Of a stretch of 12,862 bases of DNA, positions 1 through 5,373 are shown in pieces (position 1 is the stretch's first letter; each line of letters starts with the position of its first letter). The stretch spans positions 1 to 12,862 of the forward strand of contig CAYZRZ010000056.1 of assembly GCA_964480995.1 (NCBI GenBank), in the 5' to 3' direction. The notes beneath the pieces are model-generated. The model was not told the origin of the DNA, ran no database searches, and saw only the letters and a program-made list of their open reading frames with translations. The stretch is from UBA1038 sp964480995. GTDB lineage: Bacteria; Bacillota; Clostridia; Christensenellales; Aristaeellaceae. The translations under genes and the position numbers were made by a program.

Positions 1-89
1 TCGCGATCGAGCAGGGCCTGCGCTTTGCTATCCGCGAGGGCGGCCACACCGTCGGTTCCGGCGCTGTCGCCAGGGTCATCGAAGACTGA
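1..89 (+). CDS. tuf: Elongation factor Tu, C-terminal end (partial)
   Basis: The first complete codon is at position 3 and the frame runs 28 codons to a TGA at 87-89. The peptide includes GLRFAIREGGHTVGSG and ends VARVIED. This is the conserved C-terminal beta-barrel end of EF-Tu, where the family normally reads FAIREGGRTVG(A/S)G followed by a few variable residues. EF-Tu is the GTPase that delivers aminoacyl-tRNA to the ribosome in the cytoplasm. The rest of the gene lies upstream of the window. A strong hairpin terminator follows 13 bases after the stop, so this is the end of a transcription unit. In many Firmicutes the next genes are rpmG, secE and nusG; here they are absent and an ABC transporter follows. 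Confidence 0.93.
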   Translation, partial: AIEQGLRFAIREGGHTVGSGAVARVIED

Positions 90-102
90 TTGAAACAATG
101 AT

Positions 103-136
103 AAGAGGCCGGGCAGCTTGTCCGGCCTCTTTTATT
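103..136 (+). terminator. Rho-independent terminator of tuf
   Basis: A perfect 10-bp stem, AAGAGGCCGG (103-112) with CCGGCCTCTT (122-131), closes a 9-base loop and is followed by TTTATT. It lies just downstream of the tuf stop. It also covers the first codons of any longer version of the next ORF starting at ATG 98, which argues for the later GTG start. Confidence 0.9.
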
Positions 137-160
137 AGAAGTTTACAGGAGTTTATCGCT

Positions 161-928
161 GTGGGAAGCACACGAACCGGTAAGTCGGGGAAAAAGCTGC
201 TGGTTGCCATATTCTGGCTCGTGATATGGGAGATGTCTTCCCGCCTGGCCGGCTTCCCCTTTCTTTTGCCAGATCCACTCAGCACGCTTAAAAAAATGAT
301 GGAGCTTTGGAGATACAGTTCTTTCTGGCTCAGCCTGTCGGGAAGTCTTTTCAGGGTAATGATGGGCTTTTTGCTGGCTGCAGTTACAGGCACGTCGCTT
401 GCTGTTCTTTGTGCCCGTTTTCGCGCCGCCGATGAGCTGCTGTCACCCATCAAAACCGTGGTACGTTCAACTCCCATCTCATCTTTCATCATTCTGGTGC
501 TGCTTTGGCTTTCCGCCAGCGCGGCGCCTGTTTTTATAGGTTTTCTTGCCGTCATGCCCATGATATGGCAGGATGTTCAGCAGGGGATAGAACAAACACC
601 CGCCGAACTTCTGGAAATGGGAAGAGCATACAAGTTCTCAAGACAGAAGACAATCCTTAATATATATGTTCCCAGCGTTCTTCCTTATTTGTATACCGCA
701 TGCGCAAACGGGATAGGCTTTGCCTGGAAAGCATGCATTGCGGCGGAGGTCATCGCAAGACCACTGAATTCCGTCGGTAAGAATCTGCAGGACGCTAAAG
801 TGTACTTATTGACGGAGGATCTGTTTGCCTGGACCGTAACGGTGATCATGCTCAGCATGGCCTTGGAAGCTGGTATAAAGAGACTGATCAGGTTACGCGG
901 AGCTTCTTCCGGAGGGGAAAGGATATGA
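161..928 (+). CDS. ABC transporter permease, SsuC/TauC-like (binding-protein-dependent transport inner membrane component)
   Basis: The protein is 255 residues when started at GTG 161, which has AGGAG at 147-151. The in-frame ATG at 98 lies inside the tuf terminator and is unlikely. Hydrophobic segments lie near residues 13-29, 63-84, 105-137, 178-197 and 222-238, fitting a six-helix membrane permease. The cytoplasmic coupling loop is visible around residues 150-175 (ELLEMGRAYKFSRQ, ending NIYVPSVLP), matching the EAA-type loop that contacts the ATPase. Family resemblance is to the nitrate/sulfonate/taurine/thiamine-precursor group of permeases. The next gene, an ATPase, starts inside its stop codon. 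No substrate-binding protein is adjacent, so the substrate cannot be named. I see no clear promoter between the tuf terminator and this gene, so it may depend on read-through. Confidence 0.85.
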   Translation: MGSTRTGKSGKKLLVAIFWLVIWEMSSRLAGFPFLLPDPLSTLKKMMELWRYSSFWLSLSGSLFRVMMGFLLAAVTGTSLAVLCARFRAADELLSPIKTVVRSTPISSFIILVLLWLSASAAPVFIGFLAVMPMIWQDVQQGIEQTPAELLEMGRAYKFSRQKTILNIYVPSVLPYLYTACANGIGFAWKACIAAEVIARPLNSVGKNLQDAKVYLLTEDLFAWTVTVIMLSMALEAGIKRLIRLRGASSGGERI

Positions 929-1512
929 TAGAATGCAGCAATCTGTGCCTTTCGTTTGAGGGGCGTGTCATTCTGAACAAGGTATCCTTCAGCCTTCCTG
1001 ATTCCGGTGTCTTTGCCTTGATGGGCTCTTCCGGCATTGGCAAGTCGAGCCTGCTGAAGATCCTCTCCGGTTTACTGGCACCTGATAGCGGCAGTATTAG
1101 CGGACTGAATAATCTGCGCGTCGGAATCATGTTTCAGGAAGACAGGCTGCTGCCCTGGCACACTGCCCTTAAAAACGTTATGCTGGCTATGGAGCATCCT
1201 TCTCAAGAAGAGGCAAGGAACTTGCTGGATGCGCTTGATATAGGGGATTCTGCTGATGCATACCCGGCTGTTTTGAGCGGCGGAATGAAACGCCGTGTAG
1301 CCTTGGCGCGTGCCATTGCCTTTTCATCGGATGTACTGCTGCTGGATGAGCCTTTTTCCGGAATAGATGAGCAGATAAAGGGGAGAATTAGCCCCTTCAT
1401 ACAAAAATCAACCTCTTTGATCATTTTTTCCACCCATAATTTTAGAGAGGCCGCAATGATGGGCGCTATGAACATCTTGACACTCCGGGATGAAATCCTG
1501 ATAAAAACATGA
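925..1512 (+). CDS. ABC transporter ATP-binding protein, SsuB/TauB-like, short form
   Basis: This 195-residue cytoplasmic ATPase would power the permease encoded just before it. Its ATG overlaps the permease stop as ATGA (925-928), and GGAGGGGAAAGG lies upstream, so the two are translationally coupled. All the nucleotide-binding motifs are present: Walker A GSSGIGKS at 34-41, Q-loop MFQEDRLLPW around Q71, signature LSGGM at 117-121, Walker B VLLLDE at 137-142, and the switch histidine in FSTHNFREA (H171). The FQED(R/K)LLPW stretch is typical of the nitrate/sulfonate/taurine family. At 195 residues it is shorter than the usual 240-260: it ends about 25 residues after the H-loop and lacks the normal C-terminal helical extension. 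It still looks functional, because no motif is missing. The stop at 1510-1512 is followed by the ackA promoter region. Confidence 0.88.
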   Translation: MIECSNLCLSFEGRVILNKVSFSLPDSGVFALMGSSGIGKSSLLKILSGLLAPDSGSISGLNNLRVGIMFQEDRLLPWHTALKNVMLAMEHPSQEEARNLLDALDIGDSADAYPAVLSGGMKRRVALARAIAFSSDVLLLDEPFSGIDEQIKGRISPFIQKSTSLIIFSTHNFREAAMMGAMNILTLRDEILIKT

Positions 1513-1541
1513 AGGGTGATTCATAAAAATTTTATTTGGCA

Positions 1542-1570
1542 TTCCTTTTCACACTGATATGTTGTATAAT
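1542..1570 (+). promoter_or_regulatory. Probable sigma-A promoter of ackA
   Basis: A perfect -10 TATAAT lies at 1565-1570. At the ideal 17-bp spacing the -35 would be TTCCTT (1542-1547), a weak match to TTGACA. A better -35-like TTGGCA at 1536-1541 sits 23 bp away, too far to pair with it. AT-rich sequence surrounds the site, and the ackA start follows 29 bases later. This is the only good promoter candidate between the ABC genes and ackA. Confidence 0.55.
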
Positions 1571-1599
1571 TGAAATAAGAAAATTGTGGAGGCAATAAG

Positions 1600-2793
1600 A
1601 TGAAGATTCTAATCGTAAACGCGGGCTCATCATCGCTGAAATACCAGCTGATCAACATGGATAACGAGGCAACAATCGCGCAGGGAATGATTGAGCGCAT
1701 CGGTATCGAAGGCGGTAAATTGACGCAGAAGGCGAATGGAGAAAAGCGCGTTATCATGTCCGATATGAAGGATCACCTGGACGCAGTGGCCATGATGATT
1801 CAGGTTCTGACAGATAAAGATTATGGCGTCATCTCATCCATGGACGAAGTGGGAGCTGTCGGCCATCGTGTGGTGCAGGGCGGAGAACTCTTTACCGCCT
1901 CCGCAGTCATCAACGATGAGGTCATTGCCGCTATCGAGAAAAACGTTCAGCTGGCACCGCTGCATAACCCCGCAAATTTGATGGGCATTTACGCCTGCCA
2001 GAAGATCATGCCCAACACGCCTATGGTCGCTGTGTTTGATACGGCCTTCCACCAGACTATGCCGCCAAAGTCTTATCTGTATGGCGTGCCGATGGAGTAC
2101 TATGAGCGCCTTCGCGTACGCCGCTATGGCTTCCACGGTACCAGCCATCGTTATGTAAGCCAGCGCGCCGCCGAGATTTTAGGCCGCCCGATAGAGGAGC
2201 TTCGCCTGGTAACCTGTCACCTGGGCAATGGCTCATCGATGGCGGCTGTTCAGTTCGGCAAGTCAGTCGATACCTCCATGGGCATGACACCGCTTGAGGG
2301 CGTGATCATGGGTACCCGCAGCGGCAATGTGGACCCCGCCGTGCTTCAATTTATTATGAATCATGAGAATCTTGATATTAACCAAATGCTTGATATCCTG
2401 AACAAACAAAGCGGCTTCCTGGGCATCAGCGGCATCAGCAGCGACATGCGCGATGTAGAAGAAGCAGCGGCAAAAGGGGACAGGAACGCACAGATATCAA
2501 TCGATATGCTCTATCAAGGCATTAAGAAGTATATCGCAGCTTATGCCGCTGTGATGGGCGGCGTTGACGCGGTCATCTTCACTGCCGGTATCGGCGAAAA
2601 CGGCTGGGAGCTGCGTGAAGGCGTCCTTGAGAATATGGAATTCCTGGGCATTAAGTTCGATAAGGAAAAGAACAAGGTCCGCGGCAAGGAGATCGAGATT
2701 TCTACGCCTGACAGCAAGGTGAAAGTACTCGTCGTTCCCACGAACGAGGAGATCGTCATCGCGCGCGACACCTTGGCGTTGGTAGGTAAGTAA
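1600..2793 (+). CDS. ackA: Acetate kinase
   Basis: Acetate kinase interconverts acetyl phosphate plus ADP with acetate plus ATP, the ATP-yielding last step of acetate fermentation in the cytoplasm. The protein is 397 residues, the usual family length. It starts at ATG 1600 with GGAGG at 1588-1592. Family landmarks in order are VNAGSSSLKY (6-15), GHRVVQGGE (88-96, with the substrate-binding Arg90), VFDTAFHQTMP (145-155, with Asp147), YGFHGTSH (176-183, with the transition-state His), CHLGNGSS (206-213), MGTRSGNVDP (237-246, with Arg240), FTAGIGEN (327-334) and PTNEEIVIARDT (380-391, with the metal-binding Glu). The usual HGGE is QGGE here, a conservative change outside the catalytic residues. 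Phosphotransacetylase (pta), its usual partner, is not adjacent. rnhA follows five bases after the stop and is probably co-transcribed. Confidence 0.97.
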   Translation: MKILIVNAGSSSLKYQLINMDNEATIAQGMIERIGIEGGKLTQKANGEKRVIMSDMKDHLDAVAMMIQVLTDKDYGVISSMDEVGAVGHRVVQGGELFTASAVINDEVIAAIEKNVQLAPLHNPANLMGIYACQKIMPNTPMVAVFDTAFHQTMPPKSYLYGVPMEYYERLRVRRYGFHGTSHRYVSQRAAEILGRPIEELRLVTCHLGNGSSMAAVQFGKSVDTSMGMTPLEGVIMGTRSGNVDPAVLQFIMNHENLDINQMLDILNKQSGFLGISGISSDMRDVEEAAAKGDRNAQISIDMLYQGIKKYIAAYAAVMGGVDAVIFTAGIGENGWELREGVLENMEFLGIKFDKEKNKVRGKEIEISTPDSKVKVLVVPTNEEIVIARDTLALVGK

Positions 2794-2798
2794 TACAC

Positions 2799-3287
2799 TT
2801 GACAGAAGAAGATAAGAAGCTTGTTCGCCTGTATACTGACGGCGCATGTTCCGGAAATCCCGGACCGGGCGGATGGGCCGCGATTTTGAAATTTGGTCCG
2901 CACCAGAAGGAAATCAGCGGCAATATGAGCCATACGACCAATAATCGTATGGAGCTCTTCGCTGTCATCAGCGGATTAGGCGCATTAAAGCAAAGCTGCA
3001 AGGTTGAAGTATATTCGGATTCCACCTATGTAGTCAATGCTTTCAACCAGAACTGGATAGAAAGCTGGCAAAAGAGGGGATGGATGACCTCAGATAACAA
3101 GCCGGTAGAAAACCAGGATCTCTGGAGGCTTCTGCTGATCACGATGCGCAAGCATGATGTCAGTTTCCACAAGGTGCCAGGCCATCAGGATCATGCGGAG
3201 AATAACCGCTGTGATGAACTGGCCAGGGCAGAAGTACAGAAGATCATTGCGCAAAATGCTGTGATAGCTCCCAAAGCGGCACAATAA
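2799..3287 (+). CDS. rnhA: Ribonuclease HI
   Basis: RNase HI cuts the RNA strand of RNA:DNA hybrids, removing R-loops and primer remnants in the cytoplasm. The protein is 162 residues, close to the 155 of the E. coli enzyme. The four acidic catalytic residues appear in context: Asp14 (YTDGACSGNPGPGG), Glu52 (TTNNRMEL), Asp74 (VYSDSTYVV) and Asp139 (RCDELAR). The catalytic-loop histidine is His129 (VPGHQDH). The start is taken as TTG 2799 because no ATG or GTG lies before the conserved YTDG motif. The candidate ribosome binding site (GGTAGG, inside the ackA 3' end) is weak, so translation may depend on coupling to ackA, five bases upstream. The C-terminal 15 residues are low in conservation signals. 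Confidence 0.93.
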   Translation: MTEEDKKLVRLYTDGACSGNPGPGGWAAILKFGPHQKEISGNMSHTTNNRMELFAVISGLGALKQSCKVEVYSDSTYVVNAFNQNWIESWQKRGWMTSDNKPVENQDLWRLLLITMRKHDVSFHKVPGHQDHAENNRCDELARAEVQKIIAQNAVIAPKAAQ

Positions 3288-3304
3288 CCCAAAGGGATTC
3301 CCGC

Positions 3305-3353
3305 CAATACTATTCGCGAAAGGCATCTTTAACGAATAGTATTGCCTTTTTTT
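3305..3353 (+). terminator. Probable rho-independent terminator of ackA-rnhA
   Basis: A perfect 12-bp inverted repeat, CAATACTATTCG (3305-3316) with CGAATAGTATTG (3333-3344), encloses 16 bases and is followed by CCTTTTTTTG. A second pairing is possible inside it: AAAGGC (3319-3324, in the loop) with GCCTTT (3344-3349), which would compete with the main stem. The stem is AT-rich for a terminator, but the 7-base T-run and its place between rnhA and the recombinase support termination. Confidence 0.72.
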
Positions 3354-3395
3354 GAGATGGCGTTTATACTTCCCATAGAGCACGGGGCTCAAGGT

Positions 3396-3401
3396 TATAA
3401 T
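3396..3401 (+). promoter_or_regulatory. Candidate -10 box upstream of the recombinase
   Basis: A perfect TATAAT is present, but the 17-bp-spaced -35 position (CCATAG) does not match the consensus. It is the best -10 candidate in the 217-base gap between rnhA and the recombinase. An 8-bp inverted repeat (GCGTTTAT at 3360-3367, ATAAACGC at 3421-3428) brackets it. Apart from these elements and the terminator I see nothing in the gap. Confidence 0.25.
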
Positions 3402-3504
3402 GTGACAGCTTTCTACGGTCATAAACGCTCAGAGATCGTAAGTGTGTTCTGACGCATACCTCATAACCATTATCGATCTGAACTCAGAAAGGAATGTGTT
3501 ACCA

Positions 3505-4599
3505 ATGGCCAAGCGGATATCCTATCTTACAGAGTACTCACAGCGCATCAACGATCGGCTGAAGGATCTTCAAAGAGAACTGCCCACGTCCTGTACGGAC
3601 TATTTCCGGTCCATGTCACAGACAACAAGCCCCCTGACCAGACTTGCCTACGCCTATGACCTCCGTCTGTTTTTCCAGTACCTGAATCTGGAAAATATGT
3701 ATTTTGCGAATAGTTCTATCCTCATGCTGACAGGCGAGGACTTGTCACAGATCACAGCACGCGATATTGTCGGGTTTCAGGATTACCTGCAGCAGTATGT
3801 CAGGGTCTCTGACAATGATGATTATGACGAAGGCAGCGATCTTTCCCCCACGCTGGTCCAGAATTATGAGCTCGGCATTATGAGAAAGCTGAGCTGCATC
3901 CGATCCTACTTTGATTACCTGTTCCGCAATGAGCTCATACCTGCCAATGTCGCCAGCATTGTCACCCTGCCCAAGCGGCATGAAAAGCCCATCCTGTATT
4001 TAGAGCCTGACGAGGTTCAGCGGCTCATGGACGCCGTCGTTTCAGGCGAAGGGCTTAGCGACAGGCAGCAGAAATACCTTTCCCTTACACAGAAACGTGA
4101 CATCGCCATCCTGATGGTTTTTTTGGGCACAGGCATCCGCGTCAGCGAGCTGGTTGGCCTTGATATTGATCACCTTGATTTTTCACAGAACGCTTTCATG
4201 GTCACAAGAAAGGGCGGAAATCAGGTCATCCTCTACTATCCCGATACAGTGAAGGAGACGCTTGAGAACTATCTGATCGAGCGTGAGACAGTTTCAGCGC
4301 TTCCGGGGCATGAATACGCGCTGTTTCTTTCCCTGCAAAGGCGCAGAATCACCTCGCGCGCAGTCGAAAACCTTGTCAAAAAGTATGCACAGATCGCGGC
4401 TCCGCTTAAGAAACGAATCAGCCCGCACAAGCTGAGAAGCACCTTTGCTACCACGCTATATCAGCAGACTGGCGATATCTATCTGGTCTCCGATGCCTTG
4501 GGCCATGCCGATGTCAATACCACAAAGCGCCATTATGCTGATATTAAAGAAACAAAACGCAAAGAAGCCGCGCAGAAAATCACTTTGCCTGATATTTAG
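3505..4599 (+). CDS. Tyrosine-type site-specific recombinase (XerC/XerD superfamily), lexA-adjacent
   Basis: The protein is 364 residues when started at ATG 3505, with AAAGGA at 3488-3493. In-frame GTG codons at 3442 and 3496 have worse ribosome binding site placement. The N-terminal half (about 1-160) is the DNA-binding core-binding domain, with TRLAYAYDLRLFFQYL near 45-60. The C-terminal half is the catalytic domain and keeps all six active residues: Arg212 (GTGIRVSEL), Lys236 (TRKGGN), His308 and Arg311 (SPHKLRSTFA), His334 (LGHADVNTT) and nucleophile Tyr344 (KRHYADI). These enzymes cut and rejoin DNA through a 3'-phosphotyrosine link. Cellular XerC/XerD proteins of about 300 residues resolve chromosome dimers at dif, while integrases move elements. 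This one is about 60 residues longer, mostly in the N-terminal half, with an acidic stretch DNDDYDEGSD (103-112). No att repeat, excisionase or other mobile-element gene is nearby, so a housekeeping role is more likely than an integrase role, but the function is unproven. Confidence 0.85.
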   Translation: MAKRISYLTEYSQRINDRLKDLQRELPTSCTDYFRSMSQTTSPLTRLAYAYDLRLFFQYLNLENMYFANSSILMLTGEDLSQITARDIVGFQDYLQQYVRVSDNDDYDEGSDLSPTLVQNYELGIMRKLSCIRSYFDYLFRNELIPANVASIVTLPKRHEKPILYLEPDEVQRLMDAVVSGEGLSDRQQKYLSLTQKRDIAILMVFLGTGIRVSELVGLDIDHLDFSQNAFMVTRKGGNQVILYYPDTVKETLENYLIERETVSALPGHEYALFLSLQRRRITSRAVENLVKKYAQIAAPLKKRISPHKLRSTFATTLYQQTGDIYLVSDALGHADVNTTKRHYADIKETKRKEAAQKITLPDI

Positions 4600-4602
4600 C
4601 GC

Positions 4603-4631
4603 TATGCAAACAGACGTTTGCATGCTATAAT
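4603..4631 (+). promoter_or_regulatory. lexA promoter, extended -10 type
   Basis: The extended -10 TGCTATAAT spans 4623-4631, with a perfect TATAAT hexamer at 4626-4631. The -35 position at 17-bp spacing (TATGCA, 4603-4608) is poor, which the extended -10 could compensate. The lexA ATG lies 30 bases after the -10, giving a short leader. The palindromic operator overlaps the upstream half of the promoter. Confidence 0.75.
4604..4623 (+). promoter_or_regulatory. Probable LexA operator (SOS-like box) of lexA
   Basis: This is a 20-bp palindrome: ATGCAAAC (4604-4611), AGAC, GTTTGCAT (4616-4623). Gram-positive LexA boxes have GAAC and GTTC half-sites separated by 4 bases. Here the core is AAAC-N4-GTTT, the same geometry with one symmetric base change per half. 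It overlaps the -35 and spacer of the lexA promoter, where a bound repressor would block RNA polymerase. Autoregulation by LexA is inferred from this placement. Confidence 0.75.
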
Positions 4632-4661
4632 TGTCGCAACGAAAGTCACAGGAGGTTGGTC

Positions 4662-5291
4662 ATGAGCAATGCTCCCGAGAAAAAAAGACGCGTCCGCGGT
4701 GATACGCAAGGAAAGATCCTTGATTTTATCAGGCAGGAAGTAGCTGTCAAAGGATATCCCCCCTCTGTCCGGGAAATTGGGGAGGCTGTCGGACTCAAGT
4801 CCACTTCCACTGTGCATGGTCACCTCAGGCGGCTTGAAAACAAAGGGCTGCTGGTGCGGGACGCGATGAAACCCCGTGCCATGGGCCTTGTTGATGATGA
4901 TAAAACTATTGACAGCCTGGTCCGCATGATTCCTATGCTGGGTCCGGTTGCTGCCGGTATTCCCATTTTAGCCGAGGAAAATAGCTCGGAGATGCTCCCT
5001 ATCCCCGCCTCATTGATCGGTGAAGGCCAGTATTTTGCTCTCACCATCCGCGGTGACAGCATGATCCAAGCCGGCATTCTTCATGGCGATTACATTGTTG
5101 TCAAGCAGCAGTCAGAGGCAAACAATGGCGATATCGTCGTCGCCCTGGTCTCTGATGACGCGACTGTCAAGCGTTTCTTCCGTGAGAAAGGCCGCATCCG
5201 CCTCCAGCCTGAAAATCCGGCGATGAAACCTATGTACTTCCAGGATGTTCGCATCTTGGGCAAGGTCGTTTCGGTTTACAGGCAGATCTGA
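4662..5291 (+). CDS. lexA: LexA repressor, SOS-response transcriptional repressor and self-cleaving protease
   Basis: LexA represses DNA-damage genes and, when stimulated by RecA filaments, cleaves itself to release them. The protein is 209 residues from ATG 4662. AGGAGG at 4650-4655 lies six bases before this ATG and directly abuts a TTG at 4656, so the ATG is chosen. The N-terminal winged helix-turn-helix is clear: GKILDFI (17-23), GYPPSVREIGEAVGL (31-45) and STSTVHGHLRRLENKGLL (47-64). The self-cleavage site is Ala98-Gly99 in GPVAAGIP. The peptidase domain has nucleophile Ser133 (RGDSMIQAG) and general base Lys170 (DATVKRF). All functional residues are intact. Its own promoter carries a LexA-like box. 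It is followed by a hairpin and then converges with the transketolase gene. Confidence 0.97.
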   Translation: MSNAPEKKRRVRGDTQGKILDFIRQEVAVKGYPPSVREIGEAVGLKSTSTVHGHLRRLENKGLLVRDAMKPRAMGLVDDDKTIDSLVRMIPMLGPVAAGIPILAEENSSEMLPIPASLIGEGQYFALTIRGDSMIQAGILHGDYIVVKQQSEANNGDIVVALVSDDATVKRFFREKGRIRLQPENPAMKPMYFQDVRILGKVVSVYRQI

Positions 5292-5311
5292 TCGTTTGCT
5301 TTCATAGATTT

Positions 5312-5352
5312 GCGCCCTGCCCGGCTTTTGTCCGGTCAGGACGCTTACTCTT
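5312..5352 (+). terminator. Probable terminator of lexA
   Basis: The hairpin pairs CCTG (5316-5319) and CCGG (5321-5324) with CCGG (5332-5335) and CAGG (5337-5340) around a 7-base loop, extended by GCG (5312-5314) and CGC (5342-5344). There are two single-base mismatches. On the plus strand TTACTCTTTATAT follows. On the minus strand the stretch after the hairpin is A-rich, so it is less likely to terminate transketolase transcription. It lies in the gap between the converging genes. Confidence 0.55.
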
Positions 5353-5373
5353 TATATCAGAGCCAGTCTATTC

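Noticed and set aside
98..160. ATG at 98 as the start of the ABC permease
   Set aside because: It would place coding sequence across the tuf terminator. GTG 161 has AGGAG at a suitable distance and a normal permease N-terminus.
3442..3504. GTG 3442 as the recombinase start
   Set aside because: No ribosome binding site lies before it, and the extra 21 residues look random. AAAGGA precedes ATG 3505.
3505..4599. Recombinase as the integrase of a mobile island
   Set aside because: There is no tRNA target, att direct repeat, excisionase, relaxase or phage gene nearby, and the flanking genes are housekeeping genes.
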